Assembly: GCA_023548195.1 (NCBI GenBank)
Contig: JAJHZJ010000221.1
Coordinates: 1,718,001 to 1,782,000, forward strand
Reading direction: 5' to 3'
DNA: 64,000 nt
DNA from: Bettongia penicillata ogilbyi
Taxonomy: Eukaryota > Chordata > Mammalia > Diprotodontia > Potoroidae
Position numbers and translations under genes: made by a program. The notes under the pieces were generated by a model. That model saw only the letters and a list, made by a program, of their open reading frames with translations, searched no databases and was not told the origin of the DNA. This document shows, one piece after another, positions 45,110 through 56,264 of the stretch. Position 1 is the stretch's first letter; every line of letters starts with the position of its first letter.

Positions 45110-47740
45110 CAGTTTTCGGATAATACATATGGGGTGTTTGGGATGTACAATTGTGAGAAAATCCCTTGCCTCAATCTTTGGCTCTGACTGAATTTCTGGT
45201 CAGTATAACCATCAGTGTGGTAACCTACCTTCATGCCACTTTCATCCTTATTGAAAGTGTCCTTGAAAACATCATTCTAAAGCATACAACCCTGCTTCAC
45301 TCCGTTGGTGACCGGGAAAGTGTGAATGCATCATCCATTATCCAGAACCCAGGCCAGCATGCTGTCATGAAACTGGAATTCAATATTGATGAACTTCTCT
45401 GGACAACCATGTTTTGCCATGATCTTCCACAAGCCCTCATGACTACCAGAATCAAAGGTCAGACAGATGAATGTTATACACAGACCTCTGTTATGCTCAT
45501 GACATTTCTACTGAAGTTGCTGGGCAGCAAACATCATATTGACTAGTCCTTGGTCCTTTCTGAAACCACACTGGTTCTCGAGCAGATGACCATCTTCCAG
45601 GTGAAGGATAAGTCTATTAAGGAAGACTCTGGAAAGAATCTTGCTGGCAATAACTAAGAGCGAGATTCACTCTGTGATTGTCATAAAGACAATTTATTTC
45701 CTTTTGCTTATAGAGATGGATAATGGAGGCATCCTTGATCTCCTAAGGCAGGAATGGGGAACCTGTGGCCTTGAGGCTACATGTGGCACTCTAGGTCCTC
45801 AAATGCAGCCCTCTGACTGAATCCAAACTTCACAGAACAAATCCTTTGGGATAATTTCTTCTTGCCGTATAACCCAGCAGAATTCAGCCAGCTTTTGTAT
45901 AAGCAGCGGACCCCCTGCTGGAATGGAATCAACACCAGGAGCTTTGCCAGAGAAACCTAATGGCACTCTAAACCTCTTCTTCAGTTGAAAATTCAGCTAG
46001 AGAGGGATTGACTTCAACCCAAGGTATGTGGTCAGTGGCTTCAGCATTGATTGATGGTCTGCTGAGAACACTGTAGAAGTGTTCAGCTCATCTCCAAGAT
46101 CATGCCCTTTTCACTAATCTGTGTGGCTCCATCAGTACTGTGTAATTGAAATACATGATAGGTCTTTGGCCCATGAATAACCTTCAGGGCATCATAGAAA
46201 CACTTTGGGTTGTTACTATCAGCAGAAAACTGAGTTTCATCTATCTTCTTATTGAACCAAGAATCATGTATCTCTCTAAGCTTCACCTACACTTTACTTT
46301 TGATGGAGTTAAACTCTGCCTTTTTAGAAACAGATGAACTCCCCTGCTAGTAGACCTTATGGAGTTCTCGTTTTTCACTTAGTAGCTTCTGAATTTTCCC
46401 ATCACCAACAGTGATGATTGCAAGTGTTCCAACCCAGATGAATAAATGTGGTGCTGTACACCAAATCTCTGAAAGCTGCCCACTACTTTTCTGTTTTACT
46501 ATTACCAACAGTGTGTTGGCTCAGCTTTCCTTCCATATCAGCAACAAACTGCTCCTGCTTAGAAAAGTGCTCTGATCTGTTGACATTAGGTTTCTGGCAG
46601 TCATCTTGCCTTAGAGCTGCAGCTTTTGTTGATTGTGAATGCTTAGCTGGGAGAGGATAAGTTTCTCATCGATCCAGCACTCTGACCACACATGGCCTTT
46701 ATCACTTTCACATCTTATCTGCTTCTTCTCTTTATAAGGACATAGTCTATTAAATTCCAGTGTTGACTGTAAGGGTGCACCCGTGAAGTTTTATTGTGTT
46801 TAGGTAAAAGGAAGATGGTGTTGGTGATGAGAAGGTCATGAGATGCACAAGTTTTCAGTAGTAAGTGACTGTTGCTGTTTCCCATTCCATCCTTCCCAAG
46901 GACTCCCTGTCACATCTGTGCCTACTCTGGAATTAAAGCCACCCAGAATTGCAAGTTTGTCCTCTTTCAGCACATTGATGGTGAGGGTTTCCAGGTCTTT
47001 ATAACATTTTTCTTTACTTCATCAAAGTTCAGCACGGTGGGAGTATGTGCACCGATGATGGTGGCATAGTACTTTCCTGCAAGTGGCAATAACATTGTCA
47101 CAAACCTGTCATTCACACCTTTTGTGAGGTATACAAGTTTATTGACTAGAGTAGATTTGATTACAAAACCTACACCAACTCATCATGATGACCACTCCAG
47201 AAAAAAACTTGTATCCAGCTCTGACTTCAATAAGCTGGCCTTCATTTGCCAGCCTTGTTTCACTCAGGGCTGCTATTTGGATGAGACACTTGATAAGTTC
47301 TCTCACCACAAGAGCTACTTGTCTTTTAAGTCTACTGGATTTTGTGTTGTCCATAAGTGCACGCATATTTCATATACCAATGCTGAGTGGAATCGTTATC
47401 ACAAAAGATTTTTTACATTTTGATGATTTTGACCACAGAGTAGGATTGCCACCTGCCACAATTAGGAGACCACAGCTAAGTTAGGTGAAGGAGACAATTA
47501 TAGGGCACCTTTTCTAGCCCCTTCCTCATTCCAGGAGGTGAGCAGTGTGGTGTTTAAAAAAGACTGGTCAGACACCTAGGAAGCTGTCAAATTCCACTCC
47601 TTCTTCCAGTGAGAAGATGACCCTACGGTCTGGACCACCTGTGTACAGGGTTGTGACTACAGTTCCCAGTGCATCTATACCTGCTACTTTGTCACTTGCC
47701 TGTCGCCAAAGGACTTTGAATACAAATAAGATAATGAAAT
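45110..47740 (-). mobile_element. RTE (BovB-like) LINE relic
   Basis: Minus-strand coding remnants follow RTE order. An endonuclease region at 47139-47366 has IAALSETRLANEGQLIEV and AGYKFFSG. A linker/RT region at 46083-46286 has LREIHDSWFNKKIDETQFSA and NPKCFYDALKVIHGPK. RT sequence near 45540-45740 reads as DNHR, then HLEDGHLLENQCGFRK-type residues across frame breaks. The frames are broken many times. RTE elements carry APE-type endonuclease and RT and lack an L1-type ORF1. Ends are approximate. A partial hAT MITE interrupts it at 45.75 kb. Confidence 0.75.
45749..45850 (+). mobile_element. Half of a palindromic hAT MITE
   Basis: CAGGAATGGGGAACCTGTGG, CTCTAGGTCCTCAAATGCAG and TGAATCCAAACTTCACAGAA match the left half of the MITE at 21994. 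The sequence returns to RTE right after the midpoint, so the right half is missing. Confidence 0.75.
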
Positions 47741-47794
47741 AGTAAATGCTAAAATGTAAAATGATAGAATGATAGCATAATGTCTTTTGACTTG

Positions 47795-48300
47795 CACATA
47801 AATTGGATTTAAGTGAGGCAGAGCTGCACAAACTTATCAGACTCTTCCCAAGTCATAGAATTCCAGGGGCAAGACAGAAGAACAACAGGCAGTGGCTCAG
47901 AATTCAGTGGATGACATCGGTGTCTGTGATGTCTAGTCAAGCTCTAAGGGCTCCATGGCACCTGCTTCCATCACCTTCATGGCCCACTGAAACAAATTGT
48001 TCACATCTGTCCATTCCACCGGAGAAGTCTTCACGTGCTTGGGATAGACACCCCCAACTCACCAAAGGGTTTGAGGTCTGTTGGTTATCCTCAATCTAGC
48101 TTAGTGTGCCTGTCAAGAGGGCTATGGGTATGACCACTGCCCATACTATACCGCTTCTTGGAACTACAGGTGAGAATTGAGTGGCCGTTGGACACCAAAG
48201 ATGGAAAGCAGTCCTGAAAAAGGGCTCTGCAGCCCTCACACCAGAGGCAGCAGTCTTCTCTGAACACCTGTATGCCCCACGCATCAATCATGTGATGGTT
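47795..48300 (+). mobile_element. Dispersed repeat, probably an RTE-related SINE
   Basis: Begins AATTGGATTTAAGTGAGGCA and GAGCTGCACAAACTTATCAG and runs to about 48300. The opening 130 bases recur at 55.62-55.75 kb. I recognise it as a marsupial dispersed repeat but not its exact name. It has no coding content. Confidence 0.55.
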
Positions 48301-48304
48301 GAAC

Positions 48305-48805
48305 ATGATGCCATAACTCTGATGGAATACAGTTGTGCTATAAGAAATGACCAGCAGGATGGTTTCAGGAAGACTGAGACGAACCCGAACTGGAGAATAC
48401 GGTTCCCAGTAGGGGCGGCTCTATGGTAAGGATGACCAGCTGTGAGAGGCAGCCATTCTGATCAAGATAATTGATCCAAGGCAATTCCAATGATAAATCC
48501 TCTCCACCTCCTGGGAGAGGATTGATGAGTTCTGAGTGCAGATTGGGGCACATTGTTTTCCCTTTCTTGACGCTCCTTGCTGTCTCTCCCTCCCTCCCCC
48601 CAACATGGCTACCATGGAATCATGTTTTGCATGACTTCATACCTATAATAGATCGCACACTCTTGCCCTCTGCATGGATGGGGAGCCAAAGACACCAGGA
48701 AGGGGATGAATTGGATTTAAGCGAGGCAGGTGGGAGGGAGAGAATTTGGAACTCCAATTTTTTTAAATCAGTGTTACAGATAAGTAAATAAAAGGGGGGA
48801 AAGCT
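48305..48805 (+). mobile_element. L1 3' end, rearranged
   Basis: GTGCTATAAGAAATGACCAG, CAGGATGGTTTCAGGAAGAC, TTCTGAGTGCAGATTGGGGC, CATGTTTTGCATGACTTCAT and GAGGGAGAGAATTTGGAACT follow the L1 3'UTR. Between 48670 and 48730 foreign sequence includes AATTGGATTTAAGCGAGGCA, the first bases of the neighbouring dispersed repeat. Confidence 0.7.
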
Positions 48806-48879
48806 TGAGGATTTTAATCAATGTGTTGGGAGGTGAGCACGCCTGGAGATCAAACCGTCATCTTTCCAAGTCCCAGTTT

Positions 48880-49080
48880 ACCCCACCCCCACCCCCACGT
48901 GGGCAGAGCAAGGACCGATCCATTTTCCTCAATAAGAGGGGGGAATTTTGGCGGCAAATGCCATTTATTTTCACAACATAACCTACTCGAATTTTCCTAT
49001 TATCCAAGGAAATCGAAGGTATAAATTCCATCAGATATATGTGTGAATTAAAATAAGGGAACCTGAGATAAAGTTAGGAA
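48880..49080 (+). promoter_or_regulatory. Putative promoter cluster upstream of CpG island
   Basis: Within 150 bases stand CCCCACCCCCACCCCCAC (KLF/SP-type, about 48881-48898), the palindromic E-box CCCACGTGGG (48894-48903), TTTTGGCGGCAAA (48946-48958, one base from the classic E2F site TTTTGGCGGGAAA) and TATAAA (49020-49025). Each motif alone is weak. Their order directly before a CpG island is what suggests a plus-strand promoter. No host gene product can be read from the adjoining sequence. Confidence 0.5.
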
Positions 49081-49084
49081 AGGG

Positions 49085-49380
49085 CATCTTTCAGTCCTCG
49101 CGTGAGATCCCTCCGGAGGTAGTGGTTCAGTCCTCGGCGGCCCGCTCCCAGGAGGCAGCGCGGCCCGCCGGAAGGACGAGGTTGTGGAAACTCCTCACGG
49201 TAAGTGGCGACGCCTTCTCTCGTGGTCCTGGGTTGTGGTCGGCCCGAAGCTCCCGGCCACGGACGGGCGTCCTTCCCCAAACTCCATCTCTTTCCTTGGA
49301 GACTCGGGCCCTGTCCGGCCGTCCATGCGTCAGTCAGGCCGGACCACGGATGTTGGCCTGAGAGGGGCCGCGGGCGGTTC
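49085..49380 (+). promoter_or_regulatory. CpG island with a candidate first exon and splice donor
   Basis: By hand count about 29 CpG dinucleotides fall in 49081-49380, near the number expected by chance from its GC content, in a window where CpG is otherwise depleted. A consensus donor, CACG|GTAAGTGG, has its GT at 49200-49201. This could be a transcription start and first exon on the plus strand. Open frames here lack an ATG start of any family I know, so the exon may be non-coding. It is not part of any retroelement I recognise. Confidence 0.6.
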
Positions 49381-49382
49381 TT

Positions 49383-50230
49383 ATGACATCATCATCGTCG
49401 TTGATTACTATGGTTGGTGCGCTCGTTGTACCACCTCGTTTATTATTGTTTTCCTTTTTATCGTCGTCGTCATTAAAGATGACGGTTCGTGGGGTTCCCT
49501 CCTTTATTGTCATTTTTATCATCATCATCGATTATTATGGTCTGCGTGGGTCCCTCATTATTATTAGCATTTTTATCATCATCATCATCATTGATTATTA
49601 TGGTCTGTGTGGTCCCCTCATTATTATTATTAGCACTTTTATCATCATCATTGATTATTATGGTCTGTGTGGGTCCCTCATTATTATTAGCATTTTTATC
49701 ATCATCATCATCATTGATTATTATGGTCTGTGTGGTCCCCTCATTATTATTATTAGCACTTTTATCATCATCATCATCATTGATTATTATGGTCTGTGTG
49801 GGTCCCTCATTATTATTAGCATTTTTATCATTATCATCATCATCATTGATTATTATGGTCTGTGTGGTCCCCTCATTATTATTATTAGCACTTTTATCAT
49901 CATCATTGATTATTATGGTCTGTGTGGGTCCCTCATTATTATTAGAATTTTTATCATTATCATCATCATCATCATTGATTATTATGGTCTGGGTGGTCCC
50001 CTCATTATTATTATTAGCACTTTTATCATCATCATTGATTATTATGGTCTGTGTGGGTCCCTCATTATTATTAGCATTTTTATCATCATCATCATCATTG
50101 ATTATTATGGTCTGTGTGGGTCCCTCATTATTATTAGCATTTTTATCATCATCATCATCATTGATTATTATGGTCTGTGTGGGTCCCTTATTATTATTAT
50201 TAGTATTTTTTTCTTCATCATCATTACTGT
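49383..50230 (+). repeat. Minisatellite of 60-69-bp units with alternating subtypes
   Basis: Units start TATGGTCTGTGTGG at 49536, 49599, 49659, 49722, 49788, 49854, 49914, 49983, 50043, 50106 and 50169. Lengths are 63, 60, 63, 66, 66, 60, 69, 60, 63 and 63. Subtype S has GGGTCCCTCA and GCATTTTTATC. Subtype P has GGTCCCCTCA, one extra ATT and GCACTTTTATC. The order is S-P-S-P-S-P-S-P-S-S-S. Two more diverged units with CGTCGTCG in place of CATCATCA lie at 49383-49535. All length changes are multiples of three, from ATC/ATT triplet slippage, which keeps three reading frames open (two plus-strand, one minus-strand). Confidence 0.95.
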
Positions 50231-50838
50231 TATTAGTCACGCTTTCTCTGACCCTTTCCTCCCTTTCCAGTAAACACCTTGAAAAGGCTACTTCCTAAAT
50301 GTGACAGGGCCAACCAAAGGTTAACTTGTATGATGCTTTACATACTGCCTTGTTTCTACGACCCCTTTTCATTATGAGTATAAAGATACGGTTTCACTTC
50401 TTAGAATTTTGTAACTGCCAGTGTTATCCTTCTTTGCTTTGAGAAGTGTAAATGGATCAGTATGCTTGCTGTAGAATATATACGTGAATATCTATTTATG
50501 TGGATGGATGGATATTTTATTAAGTGAGGACCATTATCCCCCTTTTGGGAATTTTGTGAATTGGAAGTTTATTCTCCCCTCCTGTGTAAACTAGCATTTC
50601 ACATACCAAAGAAGAAAAAAAAATCCCTGTGATGCTTTTGATTTCCACTTGTGAGAATAATCCAGGACTTTTCTCTGGGCACTTGTCAAATAATTGGCAT
50701 ATATCCTATTAATTTTAGGCATCCCTTACCTTTTGCTTTCATCCTTAAAACAAACTGAAGACTCCCCTTTTTGCCCAATAATAACTTCATAAAGTTCTCA
50801 TGTTGTTCTAGAAGACTGGATAGCATCTTGAATCATAG
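50231..50838 (+). other. Candidate splice acceptor and second exon
   Basis: A pyrimidine tract ending in CCCTTTCCTCCCTTTCCAG puts an AG at 50269-50270. A donor-like ATAG|GTAAGA follows, with GT at 50839-50840. With the donor at 49200 this would define an intron of 1,071 bases holding the minisatellite and an exon of 568 bases. There is no long open frame in the exon. Such motifs also arise by chance, so this is a hypothesis. Confidence 0.35.
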
Positions 50839-50840
50839 GT

Positions 50841-51639
50841 AAGATCCTCTACGTGTCCCATATTATCTAACTTTGAGTTTATTAAAAAGTATTCTACTCC
50901 TATAGTCAAGCCCCCTCCTCCCCACATAACCAATTAGTAAACCCAGTGATAGCAAAGGTAGGTGGTAATCTTGCTCTATTCTAATTATCATCCTGAAGGA
51001 ACATTTTTAAACATATACAAGAGATGGTATCTCTTCCTATACAAAAAAAACTAAAGCTGAGAAACTAGATTTTTTATGGTATGAGAAACACAGTTTGTGG
51101 GTTTGTAACAGGGCTTCCCAGGCAAGGTCAGGGAGCTAGCCTGGGACAAGCTGCTGCTGCCCATTCCTTCCCTTCCCAGAGTGCCTTCTGGAAGGCCCAT
51201 GTGATAGAGGGACAGAGTGAGCAAAGAAAGACACCATGCTTCCCTGGAGGAAGAGGTGTGGTGCTCACTAGGAACCCACTCTGACACAGAGGTGGGCGTG
51301 AGGTTGCACAATTCTGCCCTTCCTGTTGGAGTTAAGGTTGGTTCGGATTCCTCAGGTTCCTCACTTTATTTCCCTGCATTCCCTCCTTATGCAGATTCCA
51401 TAGGCGTGGTAGTGAGGATACTTATGAAAGGGCATGACCTCTAGTGTCAAAGCTGTTTGTCATGCCCCCAGCCTTCTAGTTCCCTCACTACCACCAGCCC
51501 AAGCCAAGATGTGCTTGACCATCATTCTTGCAAAACAGGTTATGCATGCTTATCTTATCACAAGCTCCCATCAGACTAGGAGTTTTACTATTTTTCAAGA
51601 ACATTTATGTAAGCAAAACAGGATACTATAATATCCCTT
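50841..51639. other. Repeat-poor sequence
   Basis: No gene or element recognised. It is somewhat more GC-rich around 51100-51500 than the surroundings. Confidence 0.35.
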
Positions 51640-51880
51640 CTCCATAGGCAACTAGGTGCTGCAATGGATAGAGTGCTGGGCCTGGACTCAGGAAGACCTG
51701 AGTTCAAAGGAATCCTTAGACACTTACTAGCTATATGACTTTGGACAAGTCAGTTTCATCAACCCTAAAATGGGGGAAATAACAGCATCCACCTTGCAGG
51801 ATTAGTTATGAAGATGCAATGAAATAATATCTACTAAGCACTTAGCATAGCACCTGACACATAGGTGCTATAAAAATCCT
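51640..51880 (+). mobile_element. CORE-SINE, nearly full length
   Basis: Head GCAACTAGGTGCTGCAATGG, B-box region GACCTGAGTTCAAAGG, then CTATATGACTTTGGACAAGT, CTAAAATGGGGGAAATAACA, and 3' GCACTTAGCATAGCACCTGA. Confidence 0.85.
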
Positions 51881-53089
51881 TATTCTCTGCCCTGTCTTTC
51901 AAAGTTGCCATACTCCCACTCCAGTTTGGATGAGGATTTGGAAGACTGTCACATCCCATTCCTGATTCTAGTCCTCTTTGAGGCCCCTTTAGACTTTATA
52001 TAATATCCTTTAAAAAAAATTGTTTGGGACATGGAAGCCTTGTTCATGAGTTTCCTTTTCTGCTCCCTAATGAGGATGAAAGGTGGTCACATAATCACTG
52101 ATTTGGAGAGGCATTTGCTACCAAATGAACGTATAAATATCTGCCACCTTTCATATAATCTTAGTCTGAGGATATAATGTTTAGGAATGCAAAAGAAACG
52201 ATAACTCATACGGTGAAGGGTAGCCCTCACATTACACTTGATACCTTAACCTCTTTCTGTGAAATACCTGTTAAAAGACCACAAATAACAAATTCATCTA
52301 AGCAAAACAATAAATTTCTATAAATTAAACTATATCAAGAATACATGATAGTAAATGAGCTCTTCACCTGGGAGTCTGATAAAATTCCAGCTCAGACCAG
52401 GAGAGAATGATCTCCTCCAGTGGAGATCTATTCTTAGTGACTAGAACTGCAAGGTTTTATGATATTTAAAAAGTTTGAGAGACATAATTTCTGGATAATC
52501 AATCATTTTATTAATCATGCTAGCAGCAAGGGGTCAGTGATACTCTCTACTGCCAAACTCCCCTTATGGAACCCACTCAGTGCTTATTTGCCCTTAGAAG
52601 AGTGGGTGCTCCTGGTGGTCAACTCTCATTGATCAACAAGTAATCAGAAAAAAAATGAGTATTATAGTGAAAGGTGGACCTCTTCTAATGAGGTGCTAGG
52701 GGACATGACTTTGATCTTATCATTTACTGGAAATCAATCCCAGCCCTTGGGCAATCTAATAAAATAATTTATTCCCACCCAAACCTGAGTAGAACACAAT
52801 GGGCTTCCCTGCCTGGATGGAGTCTGTACAAGATTGAGGAGAAAGTTAATCCAATCTCATTATCAGCAGTGTTTGTTAGATCCTGGCTTGGCTTAGTAGA
52901 GAATAAAATTTCAGAGAGGAATAAATCCTGTGTCTCCCCAATGTTAGTAATTAGTTATTATAAATTAAAAATTAATCATTTTTCTCATCCTGGAAGTAAA
53001 GGAATATAATGGGGCCAGCTCTTATACATGAACTCAGTTCCAAGGGTTCCAATCTACCATCCAAAAGTCTCCCTCTCTTACCATCCCTA
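51881..53089. other. Mostly single-copy sequence
   Basis: About 1.2 kb without a recognisable element or gene. Confidence 0.35.
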
Positions 53090-55257
53090 AAGCTTGGGAT
53101 ACACCCTCCACACTGGAAGCAGAGTCCTACCTTAACAGTCAAAAAGTCAAGTAATTGGCTGGGAAAATAAGCAAACACTGGGGAAAAAAATCAGACTATA
53201 GAATCTTATTGGAAACATACAATCAGAAGAAGACAACAAAGTCAAAGCTCCTACATCCAAATACTCCAAGGAAAATATGAATTGGTCTCAGGCCATGGAA
53301 GAGCTCAAAAAAGATTTTGAAAATCAAGTGAGAGAAGTGAGAAAAAATTGGTAAGAGAAATGAGAGTGACACAAGATCATGAAAAGTAAGTCATTGGCTT
53401 GCTAAAAGAGATCTGAAAAAATGCTGAAGGAAATAGTACCCTAAAAAATAGACTAACCCAAATGACAAAAGAGGTCCAAAAAGCCAATGAGGAGAAGAAT
53501 GCCTTAAAAAGCACAACTTGGCCAGATGGAAAAAGAGGTCCAAAAGGTGACCGAAGAAAATAGTTCATCAAAAATTAGTAGATGGAAGCTAATGACTTTC
53601 TTTATGAGAAATCAAGAAATAACAAAACAAAACCAAAAGAATGAAAAAGTAGAAGACAATGTGAAATATTTTATTAAAAAAACAGTTGACCTGGGAAATA
53701 GATCCAGGAGAGATAATGTTAAAATTATTGAACTATCTGAAAGCCATGAACCAAGAAAAAAAAAGAGCCTAGATATCACCTTTCAAGCAACTGTCAAGGA
53801 AAACTGCTCTGATATTCTAGAACCAGAAGGTAAAATCAAGGTTGAAGAATCCACTGATCATCTCCTAAAAGAGATCCCATAAGGAAAACTCCTAGGAATT
53901 TTGTAGCCAAATTCCAGAGTTCCCAGGTAAAGGAGAAAATACTGCAAACAGCCAGAAAGAAACAATTCAAGTATTGTGAAACACAATCAGTATAACACAA
54001 GATTTAGCATCTTCTAAATTCTGAAGGTCAAAGGAAGTAGGATAAAAACCAAGAATCACCTACCCAGCAAAACTGAGTATAATACTTCAGAGGAAATATT
54101 CAGTGAAATAGAAGACTTTCAACATTCTTGATGAAAAGACCAGAGCTGAATAGAAAATTGACTTTCAAACACAAGATTCAAGAGAAGCATGAAAAGGTAA
54201 ACAGGAAAGAAAAATCATAAGGGAAGTTGACCTATTTACATTCCTACATGGAAAGATGATATTTGTAACTCATGAGACCTTTCCCAGTATTAGGGTAGTT
54301 GGAAGAAATGTATGTATGTATGCATGTATGCATGTTTGCATGCATATGCACATGTATGTATATGTATATATACACATAAATGCATATAGACAGGCAGAGA
54401 CAGAGAGAACAAGGTGAGTTGAATATGAAAGGATGATATTTAAAAAAAATCAAAGGGTAAGAGAAGAATGTACTGGGAGAAGAAGAAAAGGAGAGTTAGA
54501 ATGGGGTAAATTATCTTACATAAAAGAGGCAAAAAAAAAAAAAGCTTTTACAGTGGTGGGGAAGAGAGGGGAGGTGAGAAGGAATGAGTGAACCTTATTC
54601 TCACTGGTTTTGGCTTAAAGAGGGAATAATATACACATTACTCAGTTGGATATGGAAATCTATCTTACCTTACAGTAGGGGTGATACAGATAAAGGTGAG
54701 GATGATAGAAGGGAGGCCAAATGGGGGTAGGGGGTAATCAGAAGCAAACACTTTTGAAGAGGGACAGGGCCAAAGGAGACAATAGAATAAATGGGGGATG
54801 GGATAGGATGGAGGGGAATATATTTAGTTTTTCACAACCTGACTCTTATGGAGGTGTTTTGCATGACTACACATGTATAATCTATATCCAATTGCTTGCC
54901 TTTCCAGTAAGGGTGGGTGGGGAGAGAGGAAGGGGGAGAATGTGCAACTCAAAATTTTAAAAATGAATGTTAAAAAATGTTTTTACATGCAACTGGGAAA
55001 TAATATATGCAGGCAATGTGGTATAGAAATCTATCTTGTCCTACTATTTTCCTATAGAAGGGAAAGGAATAAGAGGGGGGAGGGAGTAATAGAAGGGAGG
55101 GCATTTGGGGGAACGGGTAATCAGAATGCACACCATCTTGGAGTGGGGAAGGGGAGAGATGGGGAGAAAATTTGAAACTCAAAATCTTGTGGAAGTAAAT
55201 GTTGAAAACTAAAAGCAAGTTAATTAATAAAAAGGAAAAAATACTAAAAAAAAAAAT
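53090..55257 (+). mobile_element. Older HAL1-type element, 5'-truncated
   Basis: Starts inside the 5'UTR (AGCTTGGGATACACCCTCCA). It continues through an ORF1 relic (53167-54192), a purine-rich 3'UTR with an ATGT/TA microsatellite (54310-54372), and ends in an A-rich tail. The 3'UTR contains two related segments, 54650-54770 and 55017-55155, and two L1-like 3' termini near 54945 and 55170. No ORF2 is present. It is more diverged than the 7-kb and 33-kb copies. Confidence 0.8.
53167..54192 (+). pseudogene. ORF1 relic of the 53-kb HAL1-type element
   Basis: The start is ATA in place of ATG. The longest open piece is 53526-53882 (118 codons), with coiled-coil MEKEVQKVTEENSSSK, an RRM segment DLGNRSRRDNVKIIELSESH and KENCSDILEPEGKIKVEE. 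Frameshifts and stops break the rest. Confidence 0.8.
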
Positions 55258-55354
55258 AATGAAGTCGTTTTGCTTTTGTCTTTGTGCCCATAATAAGGGA
55301 ATATTGAATGTTCATAGATTGAGTATTGGTTGGTTGATTGATCTATGCCACCAT

Positions 55355-55595
55355 TGTCTTACTTCGCACTCTTCTCAGCTCCTTGCACTTGGACTTCTGC
55401 CTTCATCACTCTACTGAAACTGCTCTCTCTAGATTAACAGTAACCTCCTCCTGTCAGATATCATGACCGTTTTTTGTCTTCATCCTCAGCTTCTCTGAAG
55501 CTTTTGACACTTCTACCTAACCCCCTTCTATTAGATACCCTTTTCATTAGGCTTCAGAGACACCATATTTTCTTGACTTTCCTGGCTCTTGTATT
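55355..55595 (+). mobile_element. L2 LINE RT fragment
   Basis: TTGGACTTCTGCCTTCATCA, CTACTGAAACTGCTCTCTCT and CTTCTCTGAAGCTTTTGACA encode an L2 RT segment (STETALSR, then FSEAFDTS), with stops. Confidence 0.75.
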
Positions 55596-55619
55596 ACTGT
55601 GCCAGCGACATCATGAAAG

Positions 55620-55755
55620 TTATGTCTGGATTTGAGTGAGGCACAGCTGCACAAAAATTGTCAGCATTGCTCTCTCCCCCAGAGTCATCAGAGTCCAGGG
55701 GCAAGACAAAGGTCTCGATGCCTGGCAATAACCCAGGAAGCAGTAAGTGATGCTG
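55620..55755 (+). mobile_element. Fragment of the same dispersed repeat as 47.8 kb
   Basis: GGATTTGAGTGAGGCACAGC, GTCCAGGGGCAAGACAAAG match 47805-47885. Truncated. Confidence 0.6.
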
Positions 55756-55999
55756 GTCTTTCTAAAGTAAGGTCTTAAGGATGGATTGGAATGGAAGAGA
55801 CTAAGGCAAGGAGACCAGTAGATTCTTAGGACAAAATAGTCAATATATATTAATAGAAGCCTTTTAGGAAAAGGGATAAATTTTATAAATCAGTTAACAT
55901 TTTTGCGTATGTGGGATGTTGTCAATTGCTCAATGAAACCTTTCTAAATTTCACCCAAGAGGGCAGACATAAAATGAGAGGAGTCATTTTAAGTTAGAA

Positions 56000-56150
56000 A
56001 CATTGACTTCTAGAAATGGGAAGAACTTTGGTCTAACTTAATTTTATAGATGGGGAAATCAAGACCCAGGGACATCAAGTGACAGCTCATTAGTGCAAAG
56101 CTGAGGCTAGAATTCAGTCTCCTGACTCAAAGACCAAAACTCAGGGGATG
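56000..56150 (-). mobile_element. MIR/CORE-type SINE
   Basis: TTATAGATGGGGAAATCAAG, GACCCAGGGACATCAAGTGA and GAATTCAGTCTCCTGACTC are the antisense SINE body. Confidence 0.65.
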
Positions 56151-56264
56151 TTTATGAGGAATGGTGCTAAATGAGGTGAAAGACTTACAAAACAGTAAGT
56201 AGAATTTTTAAAATTCTAAAGATACTCAAGAAATCTAGAGGATGGTGTTGTTTTAGTAGTGTTA

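Noticed and set aside
45166..45546. 126-codon plus-strand open frame
   Set aside because: It is antisense to the RTE reverse transcriptase relic and resembles no protein. The open frame is a by-product of the LINE coding sequence.
49122..49567. Open frames in the CpG island as a first coding exon
   Set aside because: The frame beginning at 49122 starts with GTG, not ATG. High GC content alone keeps frames open, and no family resemblance is seen.
49383..50230. CRISPR-like array
   Set aside because: Units of 60-69 bases have no unique spacers between identical short repeats, and the context is vertebrate. It is a minisatellite.
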